DNA of 64,000 nt from Lewinellaceae bacterium (GCA_016711435.1 JADJSY010000034.1:6411-70410), one strand, 5' to 3'; positions 44,381 through 53,274 are shown, counted from the first letter of the stretch. A program made the numbers and translations. The notes: generated from the letters alone by a model not told the origin.

Positions 44381-45013
44381 GTGTTGTCCGTATTTGCTTT
44401 TATCCCTGTTTTCTGGGCGCTGTGGGATCAGAGTCAGTCGGAGTGGGTGGTGCAAGCGTCCAAAATGGATTTATTATGGCTGGGGATCAACTGGGAGGCG
44501 GAGCAGATATCATTCGTAAATGCTGCATTTATCCTGATGTTTATCCCGCTTTTCTCCTTTGTTATTTATCCCGCTTTGAATAAAGCAGGTATCAAAGTGA
44601 CGCCTTTGCGCAAAATCGGCGCAGGTTTCGTACTCACGGCCCTTTCTTTTGTCATTATAGCAATTATCCAGGGCTGGATTGATGCCGGTCAAACGCCTAA
44701 TATCAGCTGGCAAATTCTCGCTTTTGTCGTGCTGACAGCAGGCGAGGTGCTGATTTCCATTACCGGCCTGGAATATGCCTATACGCAGTCACCGCCATCT
44801 ATGAAATCAACGATCATGGCTTGCTGGCTGCTGACGGTCACTACGGGCAATGTGCTGGTATCGGTTATCCAGAACAATATTAAAGACGGCGGCTTTTTCG
44901 CCCAGTTTCACGGGCAGGGTTTCTTCTGGTTGTTTACGGGCATCTGCGCCTTCACTGCCGTGTTGTTTATGTTGATTTCGCCGCGTATCAAGGAGCGCAG
45001 CTACATTATTTGA
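44381..45013 (+). CDS. POT-family peptide transporter, C-terminal part
   Basis: This frame encodes membrane segments 8-12 of the transporter: FAFIPVFWALWDQSQSEWVV (the FWALxDQ motif of helix 7/8 in POT proteins), ITGLEYAYTQSPPSMKSTIM and a final helix ending ISPRIKERSYII. It is out of frame by one base with the upstream part. The ATG at 44381 is internal to the protein and unlikely to be a real start. A long inverted repeat begins immediately after the stop. Confidence 0.85.
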   Translation: MLSVFAFIPVFWALWDQSQSEWVVQASKMDLLWLGINWEAEQISFVNAAFILMFIPLFSFVIYPALNKAGIKVTPLRKIGAGFVLTALSFVIIAIIQGWIDAGQTPNISWQILAFVVLTAGEVLISITGLEYAYTQSPPSMKSTIMACWLLTVTTGNVLVSVIQNNIKDGGFFAQFHGQGFFWLFTGICAFTAVLFMLISPRIKERSYII

Positions 45014-45215
45014 GTGTTTGGTTTTTGGTGTTTCGTGTTTGGGGCGCTTCGCCTTTGGCATTGCCGTGTTTGGTTTTTGGTGTTTCGTGTTTGGGGCGCT
45101 TCGCCTTTGGCAAGAGTGGGTAGCTTAGGCGAAGCGCCCCAAACACTAAACACCATACACTAAACACTTACCAAAGGCGAAGCGCCCCAAACACCATACA
45201 CTAAACACCATACAC
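45014..45215. repeat. Compound heptad inverted repeat, both arms duplicated
   Basis: The left arm unit (GTGTTTGGTTTTTGGTGTTT, then CGTGTTTGGGGCGCTTCGCC and TTTGGC) occurs twice at 45014-45060 and 45065-45111. The right arm unit (GGCGAAGCGCCCCAAACACT and AAACACC words) occurs at 45127-45170 and 45176-45213. It is the same family as 26005, 32786 and 35634. Confidence 0.9.
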
Positions 45216-45263
45216 GCGAAAAAACAACCCTTCGGGCGAAAGCCCGAAGGGTTGTTTTTTCGC
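45216..45263. terminator. Perfect 22-base stem with GAAA tetraloop
   Basis: The arms 45216-45237 and 45242-45263 are perfectly complementary, with the loop GAAA and a core CCCTTCGGGC/GCCCGAAGGG. A-rich and T-rich stretches flank the core on either strand (TTGTTTTTTCGC on the plus side), so it can serve as a terminator in both directions. It probably ends the POT transporter transcript. Confidence 0.85.
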
Positions 45264-45330
45264 TAAAATCTGCTGATTTCGTTCAATGCTATTACATTTT
45301 CGCAGCAAGGCTTACCTTTGAAGCGTGTCA

Positions 45331-45463
45331 GCGCCCACGCTACCGGACATTTTTCAATTTACTGATGTATGGTACTGCCGAACCCCTGTTCGGCAACTAT
45401 CGCTGAACAGGGGTTCGGCGGTACTTTTCAGCAATAGACTGGAAAATGTCCGGTAGTATGGGC
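45331..45463. repeat. Imperfect inverted repeat with CCGAACCCCTGTTCGG-type core
   Basis: The left arm runs from GCCCACGCTACCGGACATTT to GCCGAACCCCTGTTC and the right arm from GAACAGGGGTTCGGC to AAATGTCCGGTAGTATGGGC. There are about 58 bases per arm with mismatches in the middle. Confidence 0.8.
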
Positions 45464-45531
45464 AGCGCCTTCCTTCGGCGGGCTGGTGAAAAACCTATTA
45501 ATTTGAATACTACTCAACTACAAGGCTACTC

Positions 45532-47034
45532 ATGAACTTGAAATTTCTACGCCTCCTTGCTTTTGCTTTACTCCTGCTGTCCGTTCGCAGCCTCAACGCA
45601 CAGTGCGAGTACACCCTCCAGATGGAAGATTCGTTCGGTGACGGCTGGAATGGCGGAATTCTGACCATTACCAGTGGAACTGATACCAATACATATAACA
45701 TCCTCTCAGAGTTTCAGGGTGGTGATGGTACGGACAGTACAGTGGTGTTCACACTGCAACCAGGGCTGCTTCTAACCTTGTCCTGGACATCAGGATTCTA
45801 TGATGGAGAAGTCTCTTTTACCTTGCTGGATGCCGAAGGCAACGTGGTCTACAGCTCCGATGAATTGGCTGCCGGGGTGCTTTTTCAAGGCACATCCTGT
45901 TCAGATTGTCCGCTGGCGGGTAATTTTGTAGTTGAAAATGTATATGATACCCGTGCCAGGCTCCGCTGGACGCCACCGGCAACCGGCCCGGCAATTGGCT
46001 GGTGGGTGATTTACGGCCCGCAAGGTTTCGTACCCGGGCCGGGCGTGGGCGATACTGTTTATGTGACGACTCCCAAAGTGACCCTGACCGGTTTGCAGAA
46101 AAAAACATTTTACGATGCTTATGTGATCAACGATTGTGGCGCAGGAGAAGTCAGCGCACCCTTGGGGCCGCTCAAGTTTGAAACCTACTGGACCAATGAC
46201 GTGGGCATATCCAAGGTAGTTACGCCCATCAGCGGCTGCGATTTAGGTGTGGAGACCCTGACGATTTTGATGAGCAACTACGGCTCTGCCCCACAATCGC
46301 TCGTTCCATTCACCTTTACCGTGAATGGGCAGGAAGTGGGTGTTCCGCAGCCCGACGACGGTTTTTACACCGGTGTGCTGGGCAAAGACAGCAGCGAAAT
46401 GATCGAGTTTGAAACAACCTACGATTTTTCTGCGCCGGGCGAGTACGTCATCCAGGTGTTTACCCAAATGGGCGGCGACGAAGATTTTAGCAACGATACC
46501 GTGACATATTACCTGGTAGGCCGGCAATTGGTGCCATATACGCAGGATTTTGAGAACTGGAGCGGCGGCTGGACGGTAGATACGGCAAGTCAAAATGCTA
46601 CCTGGGAATTTGGAACGCCCAATAAAACACTGCTCACTGGAGCGGCCAGTGGCGTGAATGCCTGGGCAACCAGCCTTACAGGCCTGTATAATGACAATGA
46701 AAAATCGTATCTCAATTCGCCCTGCTTCGACTTTTCCGATCTCAATGAAGACCCTGTGATAGAATTCTCTTTGTTTTTTGAGACGGAAATGAACTGGGAC
46801 GGACTTGCCCTTGAGTTGTCCGTAGATGGCGGAGAGAACTGGGAAAAAGTCGGCGCCGTTGGCGAAGGCGTGAACTGGTATAATTTCTTTAACACCACCA
46901 CCCTCATGCTTGGCGATGTCTGGGCTGGAACCTCTCCCGGCTGGATTAATGCCCGGCACGGATTGTTCGGCACAGCGGGCGAAAGCGATGTGCGCCTCCG
47001 CTTTAGTTTCGCATCCGACGGCTCTGGTAATTGA
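45532..47034 (+). CDS. T9SS-secreted multidomain surface protein, first part (frame-broken)
   Basis: The 500-residue frame starts with a signal peptide (MNLKFLRLLAFALLLLSVRS). A DSFGDGWNGG beta-sandwich module comes first, then a fibronectin III-like module (YDTRARLRWTPPATGPAIGW), a CARDB-like module (NDVGISKVVTPISGC, FSNDTVTYYLV), and a MAM/lectin-like domain (YTQDFENWSGGWTVDTASQN, FASDGSG). The frame ends at 47034. A single-base removal (AATTGAT to AATGAT) would continue it as GNDYNGIGIDDIHIF, the normal end of such a domain. The rest of the gene is at 47041-48385. It is probably a large secreted adhesin or enzyme-associated protein. Confidence 0.75.
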   Translation: MNLKFLRLLAFALLLLSVRSLNAQCEYTLQMEDSFGDGWNGGILTITSGTDTNTYNILSEFQGGDGTDSTVVFTLQPGLLLTLSWTSGFYDGEVSFTLLDAEGNVVYSSDELAAGVLFQGTSCSDCPLAGNFVVENVYDTRARLRWTPPATGPAIGWWVIYGPQGFVPGPGVGDTVYVTTPKVTLTGLQKKTFYDAYVINDCGAGEVSAPLGPLKFETYWTNDVGISKVVTPISGCDLGVETLTILMSNYGSAPQSLVPFTFTVNGQEVGVPQPDDGFYTGVLGKDSSEMIEFETTYDFSAPGEYVIQVFTQMGGDEDFSNDTVTYYLVGRQLVPYTQDFENWSGGWTVDTASQNATWEFGTPNKTLLTGAASGVNAWATSLTGLYNDNEKSYLNSPCFDFSDLNEDPVIEFSLFFETEMNWDGLALELSVDGGENWEKVGAVGEGVNWYNFFNTTTLMLGDVWAGTSPGWINARHGLFGTAGESDVRLRFSFASDGSGN

Positions 47035-47545
47035 TTATAATGGTATAGGGATAGACGACATCCACATATTCATTCCATTGGCTAATAATCTAAGCGCTAC
47101 GTCGATTCAAACCAGTGGCGTCGACAACGAATGCGGTATTGCTGAAGATATTGTGACATTTAGTTTTACCAATATTGGCACACAGCCTCAGGGCTTTTTC
47201 CAGATCGCCTACTCCGTTAATGGCGGAACGCCGGTGATCGAAGAGATCGGCGCAACTGTTGTAGCGCCCGATGAGACGTTCAACTATGTCTTCAATGTAC
47301 CTTTTGACAGCCGGAACGGAGATTTTGATATTCAGGCATGGACCATTCTGCAAGACGAACAGGATTTCTCAAACGATACCATTTCATATTCCATTACGCA
47401 TATCCCGCCGCCGCCAAATCCGCTGCCTTTCCAGGAAGATTTTGAAAGTGGTTTTGCGGCCATTGCCGACTGGACGATTACCACAGGATTCGCAAATGTC
47501 ACCAACGCGCACAACAATGTATCGCAGGTGCTGGCAAATCTTTAA
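47035..47545 (+). CDS. T9SS-secreted surface protein, middle part (frame-broken)
   Basis: This frame (open from 46910, useful part from about 47035) continues the protein with DYNGIGIDDIHIF, a second CARDB-like module (SGVDNECGIAEDIVTFSFTN, FSNDTISYSIT) and the start of another MAM-like domain (PFQEDFESGFAAIADWTITT). It ends at 47545 with LANL. The next frame carries on as NSTPDFGLTRRPFGFVDASD. The module order repeats that of the first part (CARDB, then MAM-like). Confidence 0.65.
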
Positions 47546-48385
47546 ACAGCACACCTGATTTTGGACTTACCAGACGCCCGTTTGGATTTGTCGATGCTTC
47601 GGATACGCTGCGCTTCGACTACCAGATCACCAATTACAGCGGCACGGTAGCGCCACCGTACTTCAGGGCAACAAAATCAAAGTGCAGGTTTCTACGGATT
47701 GCGGTTAGCAGTTTACCACCGTTTACACGATCGACAATACCACGCACACGCCCCAGGTGCCTATGCAAACAGTAAAATTCCGATGGCAGACATTCCAGGT
47801 CAGGCAGTTGTTGTGCGTTTCCTCGGTACCTGGACTGCGGGCGATTACTGGTTCGACCTGGATAATATCAACCTGAGTAACTGCGCTTACGATATGGAAC
47901 TCAGCGCATCGGTGGCTCCTTCCACTACCGGCGATAACGGAACGGCAACGGTCACCGTGGGCGCTACCGATAATCCGCCGTATCAGTTCCTGTGGAGCAC
48001 GGGTTCTACGGTTGATTCTATCAGCAATGTGGCTGCCGGTACTTACAGTGTTACTGTGACGGATGTAAACGGTTGTACCGACGCATTGCAAGTATTAGTG
48101 GGAAGTGTTTCTACGAATGATATTGAAGGGCTGACTTCACTAGCGCTACAACCCAACCCTACCAGCGGCACGGCCCTGATACAGGCTTCTTTCGACCAAG
48201 CAGTGGATGTGCAGGTGCAAGTGCTGAATCTGCTGGGACAAAACATCTGGGAAACCAATGCTTCGCGTACGACCAATCTTTCCGAAACGCTCGACCTGAC
48301 GACCATGCCCGACGGCTTATACCTCGTTCGACTCACCGTAGACGGACAGACTGCGACCCGGAAACTGATAAAAAGCAGGCCTTAA
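47546..48385 (+). CDS. T9SS-secreted surface protein, last part with SprB-like repeat and sorting domain
   Basis: Frame fragments at 47546-47698 (STPDFGLTRRPFGFVDASDT, then after another shift VLQGNKIKVQVSTDCG) lead into a clean frame from about 47735. That frame carries GTWTAGDYWFDLDNINLSNC, an SprB-like repeat (GTYSVTVTDVNGCTDALQV) and a T9SS type A sorting domain (LQPNPTSGTALIQASFDQ, VQVLNLLGQNIWETN, MPDGLYLVRLTVDGQTATRK). At least three frame changes lie between 47530 and 47735, and one in-frame stop remains in the fragment near 47706. The gene may be a true pseudogene or a badly sequenced stretch. Confidence 0.65.
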
Positions 48386-48482
48386 TGGAAAGGGCAAAAT
48401 TGAAAAAGACAAAAAGCAATGTAAGTCAATGAGTTACAGAAGATTGAGTTTTATCTGATTTTGCACACTTACTTATTGAAAT

Positions 48483-48522
48483 AAAAAACCGCATTTTTCT
48501 GTATGAAAAATGCGGTTTTTTT
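48483..48522. terminator. Bidirectional intrinsic terminator between T9SS gene and gyrB
   Basis: A stem of AAAAAACCGCATTTTTC and its complement (48483-48499 with 48505-48521) around a TGTAT loop has A-runs on one side and T-runs on the other, fitting termination of both convergent transcripts. Confidence 0.85.
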
Positions 48523-48542
48523 ATTTTAAATAATCACGGCTT

Positions 48543-48741
48543 AGTAACGCCTAAAAAACAAGTTCACGATTTGACTAACCCCCGCGCTTTAGCCGGGGGA
48601 AAAGAACGGGACAAACACAGATGGGTTTTAACCCAAAATGAGTGGTCTGGGGTTAAAAACCCCTTGGGTTAGGTTTCTTCGATACCCCCGGCTAAAGCGC
48701 GCGGGTTAGTCAAATGCATAAGTTGTTTTTTGAGCGTTACT
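48543..48741. repeat. Inverted repeat with CCCCCGGCTAAAGC core, 58-base arms
   Basis: The arms 48543-48600 and 48683-48741 pair over AGTAACGC, TTGACTAACCC and CGCTTTAGCCGGGG with mismatches. Inside are GGGTTTTAACCC and GGGGTTAAAAACCCC palindromes. It resembles the element at 51020-51222. Together with the terminator it fills the 369-base gap 48386-48754; a GGGCAAA word tract at 48390-48420 is the only other item. Confidence 0.85.
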
Positions 48742-48754
48742 AACTACTTTTTAC

Positions 48755-49225
48755 TCACACGTCAATCCGCGCGTACTTCGCATTCGCTTCGATAAAAGCG
48801 CGCCGTGGCGGCACTTCATCGCCCATGAGCATGGCAAACATACGGTCGGCTTCGCCGGCGTCATCGATGGTGGCCACTTTCAGGATACGCGTTTTCGGGT
48901 CCATGGTAGTTTCCCAGAGTTGCTCTGCGTTCATCTCTCCCAGACCTTTATAACGCTGTACTTTGACGGAATCGTCGTCTTCCTTACCGCCGGAGAACTC
49001 TAATTGGGCGGCTTTGCGCTCTACGTCATTCCAGCAGTAGCGCATATTTTTACCTTTTTTCACCTGGTAGAGCGGTGGTTGTGCGATATAAATATGGCTG
49101 TTTTCGATCAGTTCGCGCATATACCGGAAAAAGAAAGTCAGGATCAGTGTGGTGATGTGGCTGCCGTCGATGTCCGCGTCGCACATGATAACGACCTTGT
49201 GGTAGCGCAGTTTTTCGGTATTCAA
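48755..49225 (-). CDS. gyrB: DNA gyrase subunit B, C-terminal part (split by frameshift)
   Basis: This frame holds the end of the TOPRIM domain (VVIMCDADIDGSHITTLILT, the DxDxDG-like metal site) and the GyrB C-terminal region (YIAQPPLYQVKKGKN, VQRYKGLGEMNAEQLWETTM). It is out of frame with 49258-50733. The frame is open upstream of the ATG at 49225 to about 49260, and reads SIQENEDGHRILNTEKLRYH. One A added to the ATCAAAATATT string near 49283 (giving KNIFTALGVSI) joins them into a full-length subunit of about 659 residues. Confidence 0.9.
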   Translation of the reverse strand: MNTEKLRYHKVVIMCDADIDGSHITTLILTFFFRYMRELIENSHIYIAQPPLYQVKKGKNMRYCWNDVERKAAQLEFSGGKEDDDSVKVQRYKGLGEMNAEQLWETTMDPKTRILKVATIDDAGEADRMFAMLMGDEVPPRRAFIEANAKYARIDV

Positions 49226-49257
49226 AATCCGGTGGCCATCCTCATTTTCCTGGATAC

Positions 49258-50733
49258 TTACACCGAGTGCGGTGAAAATATTTTGATCTCCTCATTTTCG
49301 TAAATTCTGTGTTCCAGGGCTTTTTCCACGTTCAAAATTTTACCGCGCAAGGGCAGAATGGCCTGCGTATGGCGGTCGCGGCCCTGTTTGGCCGTACCGC
49401 CTGCAGAGTCTCCTTCCACGAGGAATACTTCGCTTTCAGCCGGGTTGCGGCTGGCGCAGTCGGCTAATTTGCCTGGCAAGCCGCTTCCGGTGAGCACACC
49501 TTTGCGTTGCACCATTTCACGGGCTTTGCGGGCGGCATTTCGGGCGGTGGCGGCCAGTACGACTTTATCGATAATACGCCGGGCGTGGTTCGGATTTTCC
49601 TCCAGAAATGTTTTTAAGGCGTCGCCTACGCAGCGGGATACAATGCCAGTCACTTCGGAGTTGCCGAGTTCGCCTTTGGTTTGCCCTTTAAACTGCGGTT
49701 CGGGCACTTTTACCGAAATGATGGCGGTCAGGCCTTCCATAAAGTCTTCACCCGAAATCGGGAACGTGATCTTTTTGAAAAAGCCGCCGTCTTCGCCATA
49801 TTTTTTGAACTCACGTGTGAGTGCGCGGCGGAAACCGCTCACGTGAGTACCACCGTCGCGGGTGCTGATGTTATTGACAAATGAAATGAGGTTTTCGGAG
49901 TAGGAGGTGTTGTACATCAAAGCCACTTCGACATCCACGCCTTCTTCTTTGGCCATGATGTGGATCGGATTTTCGATGAGTTTGGTTTTCGCTTCGTCAA
50001 TCCACAATACGAATTCCTGCAAACCGCCGGTGGAATAGAATGCTTCGGTTTTGAAACCGTTTTCATCTTTTTCCCTTTTGTCTGTGAGCGATAAATTCAG
50101 CCCTTTATTCAAAAAAGACAGTTCGCGGAGGCGGTGCGCCAGGACATCGAATTTGTATTCCGCTGTCTCAAAGATAGAGGGGTCGGGCAGGAAGTGAATC
50201 GTGGTACCGCGGTCGTCGGTTGTACCGATTTCACGCACACTGTACAGGGGTTTGCCCTGGCTGTATTCCTGCTCGTACATTTTCCCGTCGCGGTGTACTT
50301 CGGCGCGCAGGTGTATCGACAGCGCATTGACGCAGGAAACCCCCACGCCGTGCAGACCGCCGGAAACTTTATAGGAATCCTTGTCAAATTTACCTCCGGC
50401 GTGCAATACGGTCATCACCACTTCGAGTGCACTTTTTTGCAGTTTGGTGTGCATGTCCGTCGGGATACCCCGGCCGTTATCCTTTACGGTGATACTATTG
50501 TCGGCGTTGATGTATACTTCAATATTGGAACAGTGGCCTGCCAGGTGTTCATCGATAGAGTTATCAACGACCTCCCAGACCAGGTGGTGTAGCCCTTTAG
50601 TGTCGGTACTGCCAATATACATGCCGGGGCGTTTGCGCACTGCTTCCAGGCCTTCCAGCGCGGTGATGCTACTGGCATCATAGTCGGCGGCATTGCCGTG
50701 TTTTTGTGGGCTAAAATCTTTCTCGTCTTTCAT
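49258..50733 (-). CDS. gyrB: DNA gyrase subunit B, N-terminal part (ATPase, transducer and start of TOPRIM)
   Basis: GyrB supplies the ATPase of gyrase, which introduces negative supercoils. The ATG at 50733 (MKDEKDFSPQKHGN) is chosen over a GTG at 50760. The GHKL ATPase motifs are present: EVVDNSIDEHLAG (N-box), VKDNGRGIPTDMH, SGGLHGVGVSCVNAL. RKGVLTGSGLPGKLADCASR and SEVFLVEGDSAGGTAKQGRD (QRKG...SGLPGKLADC) identify GyrB rather than ParE. The frame ends at 49258 with IKIFSPHSV where the family reads IKNIFTALGV. Loss of gyrB would be lethal, so this is probably a sequence error. Confidence 0.93.
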   Translation of the reverse strand: MKDEKDFSPQKHGNAADYDASSITALEGLEAVRKRPGMYIGSTDTKGLHHLVWEVVDNSIDEHLAGHCSNIEVYINADNSITVKDNGRGIPTDMHTKLQKSALEVVMTVLHAGGKFDKDSYKVSGGLHGVGVSCVNALSIHLRAEVHRDGKMYEQEYSQGKPLYSVREIGTTDDRGTTIHFLPDPSIFETAEYKFDVLAHRLRELSFLNKGLNLSLTDKREKDENGFKTEAFYSTGGLQEFVLWIDEAKTKLIENPIHIMAKEEGVDVEVALMYNTSYSENLISFVNNISTRDGGTHVSGFRRALTREFKKYGEDGGFFKKITFPISGEDFMEGLTAIISVKVPEPQFKGQTKGELGNSEVTGIVSRCVGDALKTFLEENPNHARRIIDKVVLAATARNAARKAREMVQRKGVLTGSGLPGKLADCASRNPAESEVFLVEGDSAGGTAKQGRDRHTQAILPLRGKILNVEKALEHRIYENEEIKIFSPHSV

Positions 50734-51019
50734 AAGAAATTCAGGAGAACGTATCTCCACTGGCTTAATTTTATTGTTGCTGAAAAGGTATGCTCAGTAC
50801 ATTTTTAAGTATGCAAAAATACGAAAAAAGAACCGTTTCCGGGTATATTTTTTTAAAGAAAAGTTGTTTTTTAAAGCATTGATTTTCAATGCTTTAAAAA
50901 GGTTTTATGCGGTTTTGGAAAAAGGTGTTTTGCAAACGCCGGATGGCAGGAGAAAACTATGAAAAAGCGAGGCGTTTTTAGCGCCTGGCAAAAGCGGTGA
51001 CAGGAGATTTCAACCTTTA

Positions 51020-51222
51020 TCCTGCCCCAAAATTCCAGTGGGGTTAAAAACCCCTACATAGCATTCGTTGACTATCCACCGGCTGAAGCCGGCGGTTATT
51101 GATATCAGCCGCTCGATATTTGTCCGTCAAAAAGCACTGGTTCAATAACTCCCGGCCTTCAGCCGGGAGCAAGCACAGACACCTTACTCGGGGTTTTAAC
51201 CCCACTGGGATTTTGGGACAGG
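51020..51222. repeat. Imperfect inverted repeat with GGCTGAAGCCGG cores
   Basis: The left arm (CCTGCCCCAAAATTCCAGTG, then GGGGTTAAAAACCCC and CCACCGGCTGAAGCCGG) pairs with the right arm (CCCGGCCTTCAGCCGGGAGC, GGGGTTTTAACCCCACTGGG, ATTTTGGGACAGG), about 80 bases each with several mismatches. It shares GGGGTTTTAACCCC with 48543-48741, so both may belong to one family. Confidence 0.85.
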
Positions 51223-51271
51223 ACAAGGATTTTAACCCCGTTCATCCCGAATTTTCAGCACCGATACCGAT

Positions 51272-51329
51272 AAACAAAGGGCAAAAAGCAATGTACCGTA
51301 TTGGTCTAATTGCCTTTTGCCCTTTGTTT
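51272..51329. repeat. Inverted repeat of AAAGGGCAAAA words before the trigger factor stop
   Basis: The arms 51272-51292 and 51309-51329 (21 bases, about two mismatches) flank a 16-base loop, followed by more TTTGCC words up to the tig stop at 51349. It is the same word family as 22905-23021. Confidence 0.85.
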
Positions 51330-51348
51330 TTGCCTTTTGCCTTTTTGT

Positions 51349-52767
51349 TTATTCCTCTACTGCTGAGCGCAGCGTAGCATCTTCTTCCTGTGCCGCTTCG
51401 GCCTTTTTAGTGACCTCATCCAGAATTTTATGGAACTCGTCGGAAGGTACGGGGTGGTCGCTGACGCTCACCTGAGCAAGGATCGCCTGGAATATTTTAT
51501 CCGTTTCCAGATCGCGGCGGGTGCTTTCCGTGTCTTTGTCATTTTTCATCAGGGTTTCCACACTGCTGGCAATGATATTATCGGGCAAATCCATCTGGAA
51601 ATAATTGCGCACGCGTTTGACGTATTCCTGGTACAGGTCTTCGTCGGTGACTTCAAGGCCGAATTGTTCTTTGATTTTATCGCGCAACATCGTCCAGCGG
51701 AGATTTTCCGAAAAGGCCGGGTATTCTCTTTCGATCTGATCTTCGCCGAGTTTCCCTTCGTTGGTCACTTTGAGCCAGCGTTTGAGGAAAGTTTCAGGCA
51801 GTTCCACCGGGTTGAGCGCCATCAGGCGATCCTGGAAAGAACGCATCAACAGGGCATTGGAACGCACATCGTAAAACTGGGCGATCCCTATTTTAATCTG
51901 TTCAAGAGCTTCTGCCTCATTGCTTACTTTTCCCGGGCCGAAATAACCATCGAAAAATTCTTCGTTCAGTTCGGCATCCTCCACGCGGCTCACTTCTTCA
52001 ATAACGCCTTCAAACAAATCGCTTACCACCCGGTCATCATCGCCCTCCAGGTTCAGGATATATTTGCGGTAGTTTTCTTCTTTTTCCTGGTTTTCGATCT
52101 GGCGGGCATTAAAACGCAGGGTATCCCCTTTTTTCAGGGAAAGCAGTTGCGTTTTCAGATCGCTGTCTGACATACTTTTCAGGTGGACGGTGATGGTGGT
52201 TTCCCACCCGCCTTCCTTGATCTGTTCGCCTTCCAGTTCGCGGGAAGCAATGCGTACAATATCATTTTCCTGAATGTCCGTTTCCGGGTTGCTGCGTTTG
52301 CCCATCCGTTTGCGGGAGTAGTTCAGGTCGTCGGCAGCCAGTTCGTCGAGGTTCGAGATGGTAAGGCGCTCGAACTGCTCGTTTTTATCCAGGCCTTTCA
52401 GGTCGAACGGCGGCACAAAGCCCACGTCGTAACTGATCGCGTATTCAGGATCGGGGTTGCTGATTTTGAAAGAGAACTGTTGCTGTTCCGCAGTGGGCAG
52501 GGGCTGTCCGAGTACTTCGAGTTTACTTTCCCGAAGATAGTCGTACAGTTTGGTCGCCATCATATCATTCAGCGTATCGCCGAAAATAGAAGCGCCGTAT
52601 ATTTTTTTTACAAATTCGATCGGCGCCTGTCCGGGGCGGAAGCCTTTCATCGGCGCGCGTTGGCGAAAACGTTTTAATTCGGCATCGAGTTTGGGTTTCA
52701 ATTCGTCGCGGGTGATCGTAACGGTCACAATAGCCGAGCTGTTGTCTATATCTTTGCGGACAACCAT
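51349..52767 (-). CDS. tig: Trigger factor
   Basis: Trigger factor binds the ribosome exit and shields nascent chains. The 472-residue protein begins MVVRKDIDNSSAIVTVTITR, carries the ribosome-binding loop MKGFRPGQAPIEFVKKIYG (family GFRxGxxP) near residue 42, and has a middle domain that corresponds to the FKBP-like PPIase but is divergent. A long helical C-terminal substrate-binding domain from about residue 260 follows. The acidic, degraded C-terminus (KKAEAAQEEDATLRSAVEE) is typical. No clpP/clpX genes follow, unlike in many bacteria. Confidence 0.9.
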   Translation of the reverse strand: MVVRKDIDNSSAIVTVTITRDELKPKLDAELKRFRQRAPMKGFRPGQAPIEFVKKIYGASIFGDTLNDMMATKLYDYLRESKLEVLGQPLPTAEQQQFSFKISNPDPEYAISYDVGFVPPFDLKGLDKNEQFERLTISNLDELAADDLNYSRKRMGKRSNPETDIQENDIVRIASRELEGEQIKEGGWETTITVHLKSMSDSDLKTQLLSLKKGDTLRFNARQIENQEKEENYRKYILNLEGDDDRVVSDLFEGVIEEVSRVEDAELNEEFFDGYFGPGKVSNEAEALEQIKIGIAQFYDVRSNALLMRSFQDRLMALNPVELPETFLKRWLKVTNEGKLGEDQIEREYPAFSENLRWTMLRDKIKEQFGLEVTDEDLYQEYVKRVRNYFQMDLPDNIIASSVETLMKNDKDTESTRRDLETDKIFQAILAQVSVSDHPVPSDEFHKILDEVTKKAEAAQEEDATLRSAVEE

Positions 52768-52935
52768 ATTATTCTAGAGGTGAGAGGTGAGAGAGTATGA
52801 GGTTAGAAGTGAGAAGTGAGAAGTGAGAAGTGAGAGTCCGTAGAGCACACCGCTTCGCTTTTGGCCCAATTGGATTTGCCAAAAGCGAAGCGGTGTGCTC
52901 TACGGTCTCTCACTTCTCACCTTTCACTTCTCACC
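52768..52935. repeat. Long inverted repeat of GAAGTGA heptads with perfect 28-base core
   Basis: The core arms 52838-52865 and 52878-52905 are perfectly complementary (CCGTAGAGCACACCGCTTCG continuing into CTTTTGGC). Outside them are tandem GAAGTGA heptads on the left (52803-52835) and CTCACTT-type heptads on the right (52906-52935). It lies between the trigger factor start and the tRNA gene, so it is in a 5' region rather than after a stop. Confidence 0.95.
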
Positions 52936-52947
52936 TCTGTAAAGGGG

Positions 52948-53029
52948 TGCGGGCGGAGGGACTCGAACCCCCATGCCTCGCGGCGCCAGATCCTAAGTCT
53001 GGTACGTCTACCAATTTCGCCACGCCCGC
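52948..53029 (-). tRNA. tRNA-Leu (anticodon UAG)
   Basis: The complement folds as a class II tRNA. The acceptor is GCGGGCG/CGCCCGC with discriminator A. A GTGGCGAAATTGGTAGAC D-arm follows, then the anticodon stem CCAGA/TCTGG with loop CTTAGGA (anticodon TAG), a variable arm with stem GCC/GGC, and a T-arm GGGGGTTCGAGTCCCTC. The CCA end is not encoded. It decodes CUA leucine codons, and CUN by wobble. Confidence 0.95.
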
Positions 53030-53207
53030 ATTGAATAAATTTTGTTGCATTGTTGATTTTGGCAGGTAATTTGTCATCTATACGACACGGTCAGTGCAAA
53101 AATCGGAAAATCAAACATTCCTCCAAAAAGGAGCGCAAAAGTAAAGCCTTTTGTTGAAAAACAAAGTAATACTTTTCCAGAAAACAGTTAACAAGCGCTA
53201 AACGCAC

Positions 53208-53237
53208 TTGTATAACCGTTTGTTTGACCTATTTTTG
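53208..53237 (+). promoter_or_regulatory. Bacteroidota-type promoter for the RelA/SpoT gene
   Basis: TTG at 53208-53210 and TATTTTTG at 53230-53237 are separated by 19 bases, an exact -33/-7 consensus match. Transcription would start near 53245, about 30 bases before the ATG at 53275. Confidence 0.75.
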
Positions 53238-53274
53238 TATGGCGGAGCGCAAACCAAATCATTAGCAGGGTAAT

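Larger units (their letters stand above)
45014..45531. other. 518-base gap filled by three inverted-repeat structures
   Basis: No gene is seen. In order it contains a heptad-type compound repeat (45014-45215), a 22-base perfect stem-loop (45216-45263), and a 58-base-arm imperfect inverted repeat (45331-45463). No consensus promoter for the following T9SS gene is clear. Confidence 0.65.
50734..51348. other. 615-base gap: gyrB leader, long inverted repeat, second inverted repeat
   Basis: On the minus strand TATTTTTG (50821 down to 50814) is a -7-like element 81 bases before the gyrB ATG, but no TTG is found at the normal distance. 50830-51017 shows no gene. Inverted repeats at 51020-51222 and 51272-51329 fill the rest. 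Confidence 0.6.

Noticed and set aside
49258..49290. Intein or programmed frameshift in gyrB
   Set aside because: No intervening sequence is present; a single A restores the exact family sequence, so a simple sequence error or mutation is a better explanation.
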